A stretch of DNA of 64,000 bases from Capnocytophaga gingivalis ATCC 33624 (GCF_000174755.1 NZ_ACLQ01000034.1:1-64000), one strand, 5' to 3'; positions 25,878 to 34,706 are shown, numbered from the stretch's first letter. Translations and numbers: made by a program. Notes: a model not told the origin generated them from the sequence alone.

Positions 25878-27506
25878 TTACTCTTCAGGTTCGAGACCTA
25901 ATTCACGTGCAGCAATCTCACGCATTTCCACTTTGCGGATTTTTCCAGAAATGGTCATAGGGAATTCGCTAACGAATTTCCAATATTTGGGTATTTTATA
26001 GTGAGCAATTCTATCCTTACAGAAGTCACGGATTTCTTCTTCGGTGATGGTAACCCCTTCCTTGGGCTTGATCCATGCCATGATTTCCTCTCCATATTTC
26101 TCACTGGGTACCCCTATCACTTGGGCATCCATCACCCCTTTGTACGTATAGAGGAAGTCCTCGATTTCTTTTGGAGAGATATTTTCCCCGCCACGTATGA
26201 TAAGGTCTTTGATACGACCAGAGATGTGCAAATATCCCTCTTCATCCATCATAGCCAAGTCGCCAGTGTGCATCCAGCGCTGCTCGTCCAATACCTGATG
26301 GGTAGCATCGGGACTGTTCCAGTACTTGAGCATCACCGAATAGCCACGAGTACAGAGTTCCCCACTTTCTCCACGCTTGAGAGTGGCTTTGGTCTCTGGA
26401 TCTATAATCTTGATTTCCAAGTGGTCATGTATAGTCCCTACCGAGTAGATTTGTTTTTCGAAAGGTACGCCAATCTTCGTTTGGGTAGAGACAGGTGAAG
26501 TCTCTGTCATTCCATAACAGATGGTAATCTCGTGCATATTCATCTGTTCCTTGACCTTCTTCATGATTTCAGGTGGGCACAAGGAGCCAGCCATTACCCC
26601 AGTACGGAGGGAAGAAAGGTCATAGGTCTTCTGTTCCATTTCTTGCAGTTCGGCTATGAACATGGTAGGCACTCCATAGAGAGAAGTACAGCGCTCACGC
26701 TCTACCGTCTCCAAGGTTTTTACAGGATCAAAGCTATCGTTGGGGATTACCATAGTTGCCCCATGAACAGTACAAGCTAAATTGCCTATGACCATACCGA
26801 AACAATGGTAAAAAGGCACAGGAATACAAACTCTATCCACATGACTATAGTTCATACGTATTCCTATGAAATAGGCATTGTTCAATATATTATGGTGAGA
26901 GAGAGTTACTCCCTTGGGATTACCTGTAGTACCAGAAGTGTATTGGATATTGACAGGATCATCAAACTGAACCTTTCCCTCACGCTTGCGCAGGGTCTCA
27001 TCGGAGATACGTTCCCCTTCCTTGAGAAAATGATCCCAACTTTTATCCCAAAAAATAGTCTTTCGGATCGTATCTGTGAACTCACGTGCATCGTCCATCA
27101 TCTTCTTGTAGTTGCTGCTCTTGAACTGGAGTGCGGAGAACATGACCGATAAGCCTGATTGATTGATTACATAGATCAGCTCACTGGTACGATAGGCAGG
27201 GTTGATATTTACCAAAATTGCTCCAATCTTGGCCGTAGCATACTGCAAGAGTGTCCATTGGTAGCAGTTGGGTGACCATACCCCTACACGGTCGCCACGC
27301 TTTACGCCTAAGGCGATTAGTCCTTTGGCCACTTGTATGACCTGCTCATAGAACTCCCTATAGGTAGCCCTATAGTTCTGGTGAGCACAGATAAGTGCCT
27401 CTTGGTCAGGGTATTTCTCAACCGTTTTTTTCAAATTTTCATCGATGGTTTCTCCTAACAAAGGGATAGAAGAAGCCCCATGGGTGTAAGCATAATTAGT
27501 ACTCAT
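25878..27506 (-). CDS. Fatty acyl-CoA synthetase (AMP-binding, FadD-like)
   Basis: Adenylate-forming enzyme of 542 residues that activates a carboxylic acid with ATP and CoA. The P-loop motif YTSGTTGNPKGVTLSH (about residue 190), the YGMTETSP segment and the C-terminal WMHTGDLAMMDEEGYLHISGRIKDLIIRGGENISP are all present. The catalytic Lys lies in ISGKIRKVEMRE near the end. The opening IPLLGETIDENLKKTVEKYPDQEAL resembles medium- to long-chain fatty acyl-CoA synthetases of Bacteroidota. No signal or TM segment is seen. The TerC gene ends 19 bases upstream, so they may share a transcript. Chain-length preference is unknown. Confidence 0.9.
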   Translation of the reverse strand: MSTNYAYTHGASSIPLLGETIDENLKKTVEKYPDQEALICAHQNYRATYREFYEQVIQVAKGLIALGVKRGDRVGVWSPNCYQWTLLQYATAKIGAILVNINPAYRTSELIYVINQSGLSVMFSALQFKSSNYKKMMDDAREFTDTIRKTIFWDKSWDHFLKEGERISDETLRKREGKVQFDDPVNIQYTSGTTGNPKGVTLSHHNILNNAYFIGIRMNYSHVDRVCIPVPFYHCFGMVIGNLACTVHGATMVIPNDSFDPVKTLETVERERCTSLYGVPTMFIAELQEMEQKTYDLSSLRTGVMAGSLCPPEIMKKVKEQMNMHEITICYGMTETSPVSTQTKIGVPFEKQIYSVGTIHDHLEIKIIDPETKATLKRGESGELCTRGYSVMLKYWNSPDATHQVLDEQRWMHTGDLAMMDEEGYLHISGRIKDLIIRGGENISPKEIEDFLYTYKGVMDAQVIGVPSEKYGEEIMAWIKPKEGVTITEEEIRDFCKDRIAHYKIPKYWKFVSEFPMTISGKIRKVEMREIAARELGLEPEE

Positions 27507-27525
27507 AGTATAAAAGTTTTTGAGG

Positions 27526-28305
27526 TTATGATTTTTTTCGCATGCGCATATTGAGGAACTCTATGCCCAAAGAAAAAGCAATAGCAAAGTATAAATATCC
27601 TTTAGGAATGGCGCCTACCTCTTTGCCAAAGATAACCGCATGAGATAAGTGCATACTTTCGGTTAGAAGCATGAACCCAATAAGGATCAAAAAGGATAGA
27701 GCTAAGATCTGGATAGAAGGGTTACGATTGACAAAGTTGCCCACAGGAACCGCAAAGAGCATCATAATGCCTACCGAGAGGATAACCGCGATGATCATTA
27801 TCAGTAGGGCACCTTCTAAGCCATTGGTCATCCCCACAGCTGTAAGGATACTGTCCAAAGAGAAAATGATATCAATCATAAGAATCTGAACAATAGTTCC
27901 CCAGAAAGAACTCCTACGAGATTTCTCCGCTTGGGATGAATCGGTAATGTGTTCTATATGGTTTACCTTGGAGTGAATCTCGTGAGTGGACTTGTAGAGA
28001 AGAAAGATTCCTCCCACCAGTAGGATAAGTGCTTGTCCATTAAAGTCCGCTCGGCACCAACCATAATCAAAACTGATCCAAGGCTCCTTAAGCTGAACTA
28101 GCCAAGAGATACATAAGAGCAGAAGGATACGGATGAACATAGCCAAGAAGAGCCCTACACGAGTAGCTTTCTTTCGTTGTTGCTCAGGGAGCTTGCCGGT
28201 GACAATAGAGATGAATATAACATTGTCAATCCCTAATACGATTTCCAAAAATGTAAGGGTCAGCAAAGCGATCATAGCATCGGCGGTGAATAAGTGTTCT
28301 ATCAT
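27526..28305 (-). CDS. TerC-family integral membrane protein
   Basis: Inner-membrane protein of 259 residues with about seven TM segments. The family's acidic motifs are visible: LEIVLGIDNVIFISI in TM1-2 and DIIFSLDSILTAVGM in the middle. A charged cytoplasmic loop (HEIHSKVNHIEHITDSSQAEKSRR) separates the halves. TerC proteins are linked to metal-ion (manganese) export during protein secretion or to tellurite resistance; here no ter gene cluster is near, so a metal-homeostasis role is more likely. The protein may share a transcript with the acyl-CoA synthetase downstream. Confidence 0.88.
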   Translation of the reverse strand: MIEHLFTADAMIALLTLTFLEIVLGIDNVIFISIVTGKLPEQQRKKATRVGLFLAMFIRILLLLCISWLVQLKEPWISFDYGWCRADFNGQALILLVGGIFLLYKSTHEIHSKVNHIEHITDSSQAEKSRRSSFWGTIVQILMIDIIFSLDSILTAVGMTNGLEGALLIMIIAVILSVGIMMLFAVPVGNFVNRNPSIQILALSFLILIGFMLLTESMHLSHAVIFGKEVGAIPKGYLYFAIAFSLGIEFLNMRMRKKS

Positions 28306-28368
28306 AAACCAAATAATATTTATTTCACAAATGTAAACTATCTTATACTTTATTAAAAAGCAAATATA

Positions 28369-28803
28369 CTACAAATTTTCAAATATCTCAAAAGAATTAT
28401 CTTTATAGAAGAAAATAATTTTCTGTACTTCTTTTTTAGGAATATCTTTCAGAGGAACGTTTTTTTCTATAGGCTTTTCTTGAGCGGGTTCTATAGGAGG
28501 AAAAGGAATCTCAGGAGGCGTAATAGGAGTTACTTTTTTAGGAGGTAATTTCTCTTTAGGCTCTTCACGAGGTTCTTCTTTGGGGAAAGAGCCCTTTCCA
28601 TAAAGTAACCAATAGAGGTCTATTTCTGGATATTTTTCTGTAATCTTGAGTACAAAATCCAAACTAGGCTTGTTCCTCTCGGATAATAAATGTGAAATGC
28701 TGGAGCGCAAAACCCCTAAACTATCAGCCAAAGTAGAAGCGTTGATTTCATAATAATTCATGATCTTCTGTAGACGGGCTATGAATTTCTGTTGGTCGAA
28801 CAT
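28369..28803 (-). CDS. XRE-family transcriptional regulator with Pro-rich linker
   Basis: The start is taken at ATG 28803-28801 (MFDQQKFIARLQKIMNYY), because the longer frame adds 20 hydrophobic residues encoded by the promoter region. Residues 1-67 form a helix-turn-helix domain: NASTLADSLGVLRSSISHLLSERNKPSLDFVLKI. Then comes a linker rich in Pro, Glu and Lys (about residues 70-120), and a short conserved-looking tail (KKEVQKIIFFYKDNSFEIFENL). This architecture is common in Flavobacteriia. The target is unknown; the divergent M14 peptidase gene shares a duplicated promoter-operator motif with it, which suggests autoregulation plus control of that gene. Confidence 0.85.
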   Translation of the reverse strand: MFDQQKFIARLQKIMNYYEINASTLADSLGVLRSSISHLLSERNKPSLDFVLKITEKYPEIDLYWLLYGKGSFPKEEPREEPKEKLPPKKVTPITPPEIPFPPIEPAQEKPIEKNVPLKDIPKKEVQKIIFFYKDNSFEIFENL

Positions 28804-28832
28804 AAGTAAAATGTGTAAAAGTTTTAAGGTTA

Positions 28833-28863
28833 CAAAAGTAATTATTATTTTAATAATCGCCAA
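28833..28863 (-). promoter_or_regulatory. Promoter of the XRE regulator
   Basis: Minus strand: TTG at 28863-28861 and TACTTTTG at 28840-28833 with a 20-base spacer. The -7 element lies in TTACTTTTGTAA, a word that is repeated at the divergent promoter. Confidence 0.7.
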
Positions 28864-28917
28864 ATTATTTTACAGAAATAAATTTACAATATTTTACAAA
28901 CATAAATTATATTATAT

Positions 28918-28929
28918 TTACTTTTGTAA
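28918..28929 (+). promoter_or_regulatory. Promoter/operator of the M14 peptidase gene
   Basis: TACTTTTG at 28919-28926 lies in TTACTTTTGTAA, the same 12-base imperfect dyad as at the divergent XRE promoter. Several TTTACA words lie between the two copies. Confidence 0.55.
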
Positions 28930-28942
28930 AAAATATATAGAT

Positions 28943-30022
28943 ATGAATTTCGTATATACAACCGATACAAGAATCAAAGGGAAATATCTCTATAGTGGGA
29001 AGCTCCATCAGATACTCCACAATTATAATCTATGGAAATACCAAGAAGGAACCTCAGAGGAAGGGCAGCCTATCCCCTTGTATAGAATAGGTGAGGGGAG
29101 TAAGCGGATACTACTATGGTCACAGATGCATGGCAATGAAAGTACTACTACTCGGGCGCTCATAGATCTCTTTAAGCTCTTTGCTACTGAGGGCTATCCC
29201 TTTGACAACTGTCAATTGTATATCATCCCGATGCTCAATCCCGATGGAGCTGACCTATATACCAGAGAGAATGCCCGAGGAGTAGACCTTAATCGAGATG
29301 CTGTAAATCTCTCTCAAAAAGAAAGTATTTTTTTACGAAAAATATACCAAGAAGTAAAGCCAGATTTTTGTTTTAACCTACACGACCAACGTACTATTTT
29401 TGGAGTAGGGCAGAAGCCTGCTACAGTATCTTTCTTAGCCCCTTCGGTAGATGTGACCAGAAGTATTACTCCTGTAAGAAAGAAAGCTATGCAAATTGTT
29501 ATAAAAATAAACAACTGTTTACAATTGTTAATACCTGAGCAAATAGGTCGATTTGATGATAGTTTTAATCCCAACTGTACTGGAGATCAGTATTCACTAT
29601 TAGGGACTCCTACTATTCTAATAGAATCTGGGTTTTATCCTGAGGATTACATACGTGAGCAGACCCGCAGGTATGTAGCAGAGGCGATTTTCAGAGGGAT
29701 AGAATATATCAATGATACAGAAGTAACAGGCGAAGGATATGCTCCTTATTTTGATATTCCTGAGAATAAGAAATCTTTCAGAGATTACTGTATTGTAGAT
29801 GATAAAGAACCTACTCGAAGGGTGTATGTACAATTGGAAGAACAGCTATCAGAAGGGAAGATTGTTTTTGTTCCTAAAGTAGTGGACAAGAGTGAGGGAG
29901 AGGAATTTTATGCCCATACGACCTATAAATTCTCAGAAATTTGTCGATACCCCAATAATGATATATATACAATGATTCCTGATATTTTGGAGTATATTCG
30001 AAAAGAAGTAGAGAAAATATAA
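28943..30022 (+). CDS. M14-family zinc carboxypeptidase-like protein
   Basis: The start is taken at ATG 28943 (MNFVYTTDTRIKG), downstream of the promoter; the longer frame reads through it. About 359 residues. The zinc site is MHGNES (His and Glu) followed by the His in FNLHDQRT; ARGVDLNRD supplies the substrate Arg region, and IESGFYPEDY the catalytic Glu. This is a complete M14 active site. No signal peptide is seen, so it should be cytoplasmic. The C-terminal 80 residues after the catalytic Glu are unassigned. The substrate is unknown; peptidoglycan peptides or tails of modified proteins are options. Confidence 0.85.
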   Translation: MNFVYTTDTRIKGKYLYSGKLHQILHNYNLWKYQEGTSEEGQPIPLYRIGEGSKRILLWSQMHGNESTTTRALIDLFKLFATEGYPFDNCQLYIIPMLNPDGADLYTRENARGVDLNRDAVNLSQKESIFLRKIYQEVKPDFCFNLHDQRTIFGVGQKPATVSFLAPSVDVTRSITPVRKKAMQIVIKINNCLQLLIPEQIGRFDDSFNPNCTGDQYSLLGTPTILIESGFYPEDYIREQTRRYVAEAIFRGIEYINDTEVTGEGYAPYFDIPENKKSFRDYCIVDDKEPTRRVYVQLEEQLSEGKIVFVPKVVDKSEGEEFYAHTTYKFSEICRYPNNDIYTMIPDILEYIRKEVEKI

Positions 30023-30063
30023 TTTTTTTGCTGTTTTTCTTATTTTTATTGCAAAAAAAGTTA

Positions 30064-30071
30064 TACCTTTG
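30064..30071 (+). promoter_or_regulatory. TACCTTTG promoter element of the Lrp regulator
   Basis: A consensus -7 box 18 bases before the ATG, so the transcript has a very short leader. No TTG at the usual distance upstream. Confidence 0.5.
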
Positions 30072-30088
30072 CGCACAAAAATAAAAGT

Positions 30089-30571
30089 ATGGCTTCACGA
30101 TTTAAATTAGACGAAATTGACCACAAAATTCTCGATATGCTTATCGAAAATACTCGTATGCCCTTTACAGATATAGCCAAGGCTTTGGATGTATCAGCAG
30201 GGACTATTCATATACGAGTGAGAAAAATGGAGGAATCAGGGATTATCAAAAGCTCCACCCTTACGGTAGATTATGATAAGATAGGGTATACTTTTGTAGC
30301 TTATGTAGGTATTTTCTTGGAGAAGAACCATCAAACTCAGTTTGTTATAGAGCGACTCACTGAGATTCCATACATTACCCAAGCCAGTATCATCAGTGGG
30401 AAGTATAATATCCTTTGTAAGATAAGAGCCCGTGATACCAAGCATGCTAAGGAAATTATCTTTATGATTGATGACATTCAGGGAGTCTACCGTACAGAGA
30501 GTATGATTTCTATGGAGGAGAGTATCAGTGATAAGAAACGCTTGTTACACACCGTATTTAAAGAGTTGTAG
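30089..30571 (+). CDS. Lrp/AsnC-family transcriptional regulator
   Basis: Protein of 160 residues. An N-terminal winged-helix domain (LDEIDHKILDMLIENTRMPFTDIAKALDVSAGTIHIRVRKM) is followed by an RAM ligand-binding domain (about residues 68-150). The family regulates amino-acid metabolism in response to an effector amino acid. The protein resembles the AsnC-like regulators found in Bacteroidota. It is followed after 24 bases by a small membrane ORF, and then by a bidirectional terminator, so the two form a transcript. No obvious metabolic neighbour gives the target. Confidence 0.92.
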   Translation: MASRFKLDEIDHKILDMLIENTRMPFTDIAKALDVSAGTIHIRVRKMEESGIIKSSTLTVDYDKIGYTFVAYVGIFLEKNHQTQFVIERLTEIPYITQASIISGKYNILCKIRARDTKHAKEIIFMIDDIQGVYRTESMISMEESISDKKRLLHTVFKEL

Positions 30572-30595
30572 AAAGAATTTTGTAAAAAAAAGAAT

Positions 30596-30733
30596 ATGAA
30601 TATGTTATCCTTTATCCCATTGTACAATCATACCAATGGAACCATGATGATTCTGCTTTTTGCTTTGGTTTGTCTTATGCTTACCTATGCAGTGGCTTCT
30701 ATCATTAATAAAAACCAAAAGAGAAAGCAATAA
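30596..30733 (+). CDS. Small membrane protein (45 residues)
   Basis: ATG at 30596 to TAA at 30733. It reads MNMLSFIPLYNHTNGT, then a single hydrophobic segment (MMILLFALVCLMLTYAVASII, about residues 17-37), then a basic tail NKNQKRKQ. This positive-inside layout is typical of a one-span inner-membrane peptide. It sits between the Lrp gene (24 bases) and a strong terminator. An in-frame ATG at 30602 is an alternative start. Function unknown; no database family is recalled. Confidence 0.65.
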   Translation: MNMLSFIPLYNHTNGTMMILLFALVCLMLTYAVASIINKNQKRKQ

Positions 30734-30753
30734 TTTTAGGATTAAAGAAAAAT

Positions 30754-30793
30754 AAAGGGCTATAGGTTTTTTGCAAAAAACCTATAGCCCTTT
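30754..30793. terminator. Bidirectional terminator between lrp and hemA
   Basis: AAAGGGCTATAGGTTTTTTG followed by CAAAAAACCTATAGCCCTTT is a near-perfect 40-base inverted repeat in the convergent gap. It has U-rich tails in both directions. Confidence 0.9.
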
Positions 30794-30818
30794 ATTTCTT
30801 CATTCTCCCCTTAAATAA

Positions 30819-32069
30819 CTATAACTCAAAGACCTGTTTCATAAAGAGAAGGCTTTCCTCGGGGGTGCTGCTTTCCTTTAGGTGATTGATGAATTTGGTA
30901 GTGATTTTTTGAATGATTCTATCACTAATGATACTGGCTTGAAGTTCGTTGAAGTCAGTTGTTTTTTTGCGTTGGAAATCGATTTCTCCTTCTTTGAGAG
31001 TTTCTAAGGATTGCTTGAGTGCTTGTATGGCAGGGGCAAAACGTCGGTTCTGTAGCCATTGGTCGAACTCTTCCTTTATTTCTTCTATAATTTGCTGAGC
31101 TTGAGGTATAAAAGCCTTTCTACGCTCCAGAGTATCATCTGTCATTTGGGAGAGATAGTCCATATGGATAAGCCTTACCTTACTAAGTTCTTCTACATCT
31201 GTGGCAACATTCTTAGGAATGGATAGATCGAGGATAAGCATTTCTTTGTCAGAAGGCAGCATTTCCTTGGTAATCGTAGGAGTCTTGCTACCTGTAGCCA
31301 CTACTAAAACATCTGTTTGGGTAAGTTCTTCTTCGAGCAGCGCAAAATCTTTTACCAAAACATTGAACCTTCCGGCAATCTCTTGAGCTTTCTCCTTAGT
31401 GCGATTGATCAAGGTGATATGCTCATTTTGGGTATGCTTGATGAGGTTTTCACAGGTATTGCGACCAATCTTCCCCGTACCGAAAAGGAGAATATTTTTC
31501 TGAGAAATATCCACTACATTTTGTAGTATATACTGTACCGAAGCGAAAGAGACAGAAGTAGCGCCAGAGGAAAGTTCTGTTTCGTTTTTGATGCGTTTGC
31601 TTGCTTGGATTACAGAGTTTAGCAAGCGGTCCATGAAGGCGTTGATTAGGTTGTATTTTTTGGCTAAGGAGAAAGATTTCTTTAGCTGGCTAATCACCTC
31701 AAAGTCACCCAGAATCTGGCTATCCAATCCTGTACCCACATTGAAGAGGTGGTTAATAGCCTCCTTATTTTTGTAGATATATCCTACCTTTTCAAAGTCT
31801 TCAAGAGTTGCCTTGGAGTGGGCACATAGTTTCTGAATCAGCTGGAAAGGATGCTGGGCAAAGCCATAGAGTTCTGTTCGATTACAAGTAGAGAGGATCG
31901 CCAGTCCCTCCATTCCCTCCTGCTGAGAGAGGGAGAGAATACGCTCTTGATGCTCAGCATCAAGGCTAAAAAGCCCACGCATATCTGCATCTGCCTTTTT
32001 GTAGCTAATTCCAATAGTATAAAAATGAGTTTCTTTTTGAGTTGTATTTTGAGTCATCTCCATATCCAT
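30819..32069 (-). CDS. hemA: Glutamyl-tRNA reductase
   Basis: NADPH-dependent reductase of 416 residues that converts Glu-tRNA to glutamate-1-semialdehyde, the first committed step of the C5 tetrapyrrole pathway. The catalytic Cys62 lies in ILSTCNRTELYG. LDSQILGDFEVISQLK and the Rossmann segment ILLFGTGKIGRNTCENL follow. The C-terminal dimerisation helices end KQVFEL. The starts MDMEM and MTQN (fourth codon) are alternatives. A TATTTTTG box at 32087-32080 may be its promoter. It is divergent from an AraC-type regulator, an arrangement I remember from other Flavobacteriia. Other hem genes are not in the window. Confidence 0.95.
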   Translation of the reverse strand: MDMEMTQNTTQKETHFYTIGISYKKADADMRGLFSLDAEHQERILSLSQQEGMEGLAILSTCNRTELYGFAQHPFQLIQKLCAHSKATLEDFEKVGYIYKNKEAINHLFNVGTGLDSQILGDFEVISQLKKSFSLAKKYNLINAFMDRLLNSVIQASKRIKNETELSSGATSVSFASVQYILQNVVDISQKNILLFGTGKIGRNTCENLIKHTQNEHITLINRTKEKAQEIAGRFNVLVKDFALLEEELTQTDVLVVATGSKTPTITKEMLPSDKEMLILDLSIPKNVATDVEELSKVRLIHMDYLSQMTDDTLERRKAFIPQAQQIIEEIKEEFDQWLQNRRFAPAIQALKQSLETLKEGEIDFQRKKTTDFNELQASIISDRIIQKITTKFINHLKESSTPEESLLFMKQVFEL

Positions 32070-32144
32070 AAAACGAATGCAAAAATACAGCTATATTATG
32101 AAAAAAAATATCGCTAAAAGTTCTTTTTTTTACTCTAAAAGTAC

Positions 32145-32152
32145 TATCTTTG
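32145..32152 (+). promoter_or_regulatory. TATCTTTG promoter element of the AraC regulator
   Basis: A consensus -7 box about 100 bases before the chosen ATG at 32252. It shows that the in-frame stretch from 32150 belongs to the leader and is not coding. Confidence 0.55.
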
Positions 32153-32251
32153 CACTCAGATTTATTTTTTATTGAAAACCAATATTTTACTATATCTATT
32201 TATGTAAAATATAGAAAAAGTCTAAATAAGAAATGTAAGATATATTCGATT

Positions 32252-33151
32252 ATGAGAGAAGAAAATATCGCCCGAAGTGCCTCCCTTTTTCAGGAAGTAG
32301 AAGAGGGAGTTTTTATCCTACACAAGGAGAATGAAAGTAATGATTATAAGATAGTTAGTCAAGAGATTAAGCAACATTTTATCCAGTTTCATTTCTGCGA
32401 TAGGGCAGAGGTAGCCTTTGTATTCCATGGAGGAAACTACTCTTTGCCGCTGAAGGAGATGGAGAGTCTTCTGCTGTATAATCCCAAAGAAATATTGCCC
32501 TTGCAGGTAAGATTAGCACCAGGAGCGGCTCTATTTTCGTTATTTATTACCATAGGAAAGTTCCATTCACTATTTTTGGAAGAGTCCGGTTTGATAGATT
32601 TTCTCTCTCCAGGGCGCCAGCATGAGAAGTACTATACCACAGGAACTATATCGCCCCATCTGTCGGTGATTCTGCATCAGATACGTACAGTACACCTACC
32701 TAAAAGCCTTCATTTACTATATCTTAAGGCAAAGGTTTATGAACTGCTGAGCTTATATTTTAATAAGAATCAAGATAATGAGGGAGAGGCTTGTCCATTT
32801 CTTTCCAATGAAGATAATGTACAAAAAATTCGTCAGGCTAAGGAGCTTCTTCTTAGTCGTATGACCTCGCCCCCTTCTTTACAGGAACTCTCCGAAGAGG
32901 TGGGATTACCCCTGAAGAAGCTCAAGAGTGGTTTTAAGCAGATCTATGGAGAGTCCGTCTATGGCTTTCTCTTTGATTACAAGATGGAGCTGGCGCGTAA
33001 GTGGCTGACCACCGAGCAGTACAATGTCAATGAGCTCTCTCTAAAGCTCGGCTATAGTATGCCCAGCCACTTTATAGCTGCCTTTAAAAAGAAGTTTGGC
33101 ACTACTCCCAAGAGATATATCCTTACGAAAAATACCCTAATAAAGCAATGA
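32252..33151 (+). CDS. AraC-family transcriptional regulator
   Basis: The start is taken at ATG 32252 (MREENIARSASLFQEVEEGV), giving 299 residues. The C-terminal 100 residues are the AraC double helix-turn-helix: MTSPPSLQELSEEVGLPLKKLKSGFKQIYGESVYGFLFDYKMELARKWL, then LGYSMPSHFIAAFKKKFGTTPKRY. The N-terminal 190 residues form an effector domain like PchR-type regulators. It is divergent from hemA, so control of haem synthesis is plausible but only inferred. Its stop overlaps the next gene as ATGA (33148-33151). Confidence 0.88.
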   Translation: MREENIARSASLFQEVEEGVFILHKENESNDYKIVSQEIKQHFIQFHFCDRAEVAFVFHGGNYSLPLKEMESLLLYNPKEILPLQVRLAPGAALFSLFITIGKFHSLFLEESGLIDFLSPGRQHEKYYTTGTISPHLSVILHQIRTVHLPKSLHLLYLKAKVYELLSLYFNKNQDNEGEACPFLSNEDNVQKIRQAKELLLSRMTSPPSLQELSEEVGLPLKKLKSGFKQIYGESVYGFLFDYKMELARKWLTTEQYNVNELSLKLGYSMPSHFIAAFKKKFGTTPKRYILTKNTLIKQ

Positions 33152-33774
33152 TAAACTACAAAGCTTTTCTCACTTATTTGGCGGCTATTTTTTGCTTTGC
33201 TCCCAGTTTCTTTGTGTTTTACAAAACAATCACCACCTATCAGAGAATAGATACTTTGGAGAAGAAAACCATTTGGGTAAAGGAAGTATTCTATCCTAAG
33301 AAAAGAAGGAAAGGAAGTATAAAGCCGATTGAAATTCATATAGGAAATGAAAAAGAGGTTAAAGCAATGACCATTTATGACAAAGTAGAGAAAAGAGAAG
33401 CTGATATTTTTATAAGTAGAGAAGGATGGCTTAGGAGAAGCCCTAAAATACACTGGAAGGACAAAGTAACTTACTATGTACTGAATGATCCTTATCTGAA
33501 ATACACCTCCCTAACTCAAATAATAGGAACTTATAGTATGGGAGGTACTCCCAATATCGTAGGAGTTTGCACAACACATTACACGAGAAGTTCTTTTCAA
33601 TTATTTTTGGATATACTTCATCACTATGTGAATATTGGGTATCTAATTTTAGTAGTGGCACTTTTTTCTTTTATTAAAGAATCTATTGTTGATTTGGATC
33701 ATTATAATTGGGCAAAGATTATTTGGATGTTTTCCCTATCTATTCAGATATTGATTTATTTCTTGGTGGGCTAA
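33148..33774 (+). CDS. Membrane protein of unknown function, paralogue of 38632-39159
   Basis: Protein of 208 residues with an N-terminal TM (about 7-28), a soluble middle part and two C-terminal TM segments (about 162-180, 187-207). I do not recognise a family. The N-terminal FVFYKTITTYQRIDTLEKK matches FVFYKTIAIYSQIDTMKK in the 38632-39159 product, and YTRSSFQLFLDILHHY matches YQRSDFQLFLDIFSYY there. Both genes lie next to copies of the same large cytoplasmic protein. It starts inside the araC stop codon (ATGA), so translation is coupled to araC, although no functional link to hemA is implied. Confidence 0.65.
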   Translation: MINYKAFLTYLAAIFCFAPSFFVFYKTITTYQRIDTLEKKTIWVKEVFYPKKRRKGSIKPIEIHIGNEKEVKAMTIYDKVEKREADIFISREGWLRRSPKIHWKDKVTYYVLNDPYLKYTSLTQIIGTYSMGGTPNIVGVCTTHYTRSSFQLFLDILHHYVNIGYLILVVALFSFIKESIVDLDHYNWAKIIWMFSLSIQILIYFLVG

Positions 33775-33864
33775 AAAAAGGAAGGTGGGTAATAGTCCAA
33801 AAATATAAATAGTTTGTGATATTCTTAGAAAAATATTACTTTTGTCTCTTAAAAATACACGATA

Positions 33865-34701
33865 ATGAAACCTACATTTGAACTTATGGCACCGCTGTGG
33901 ATTGCGTTCCCTGCTTATACTGAATTTACGATAGGCTGGCGTATGGGCGCTGGCGAAGATTATAAATCCAAGTTTTGGGACTGGTATGAGTCCCTTACCC
34001 CAGCACAACAAAAAGAGTACCAAGCACTTTTTCCGTATCCTTGTTTTTGGCATTACAACAGATGGGAAGAGGATGACCAAGATATAGATGACGAGGAGGA
34101 TTATTACTACGAAGGAATTCCGGTTTGGCAGCCCAAAGGCGCTTATAAATATTCTAAAGCAACCTTTATCCATTCGGCAAAGAAGCTCAAGTTTGTTTTC
34201 TTTTGGAAACCCAATGCAGAGGTAGTAGATGAATCTTGTTTTTCGCAATGGCAACCCTCACCTTTTTGTGTAGATGGTGATGAGTATTACTGTGCTGAAC
34301 AGTATATGATGGCTGAAAAAGCGCGTTTGTTTGGTGATGAAGAAGTAGAAAAGGAGATAATGAACACTTCTGACCCTAAACTGATGAAAGCCTTGGGAAG
34401 GAAAGTGCGCAACTTTGACCCTCAGGTGTGGGACAAACTCAAATACAGTATTGTACTGAATGGAAATTACTACAAATTCACTCAAAATAAGGAAATGATG
34501 GACTTTTTGCTCTCTACTGGTGATAAAATACTAGTAGAAGCGAGTCCGCTCGATACCATTTGGGGGATAGGCTTGGGAAAAGACAACGAGAAAGCACATA
34601 ATATCGCTTCGTGGCGTGGCAAGAACCTCTTGGGCTTTGCGCTCATGGAAGTAAGAGACGAGATAAGAAAGGTATATCAAAATGTACATTTGCTAAAATA
34701 A
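33865..34701 (+). CDS. NADAR-domain protein (YbiA/DUF1768 type)
   Basis: Protein of 278 residues. The C-terminal two thirds carry the NADAR signature: SQWQPSPFCVDGDEYYCAEQYMMAEKARLFGD, KALGRKVRNFD, and SPLDTIWGIGLG. The N-terminal 90 residues, rich in aromatic and acidic residues (a DDEEDYYYE run), are not typical of E. coli YbiA. NADAR proteins cleave N-glycosidic bonds in ADP-ribose-type or riboflavin-pathway metabolites, and some remove ADP-ribose from guanine in DNA. The gene ends five bases before a large unknown protein, forming a pair. Which activity this one has cannot be read from the sequence. Confidence 0.85.
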   Translation: MKPTFELMAPLWIAFPAYTEFTIGWRMGAGEDYKSKFWDWYESLTPAQQKEYQALFPYPCFWHYNRWEEDDQDIDDEEDYYYEGIPVWQPKGAYKYSKATFIHSAKKLKFVFFWKPNAEVVDESCFSQWQPSPFCVDGDEYYCAEQYMMAEKARLFGDEEVEKEIMNTSDPKLMKALGRKVRNFDPQVWDKLKYSIVLNGNYYKFTQNKEMMDFLLSTGDKILVEASPLDTIWGIGLGKDNEKAHNIASWRGKNLLGFALMEVRDEIRKVYQNVHLLK

Positions 34702-34706
34702 AAGAA

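Noticed and set aside
28760-28942. A longer start of the M14 peptidase
   Set aside because: The extra 61 residues cover the divergent promoters and overlap the XRE gene start. The ATG at 28943 is better.
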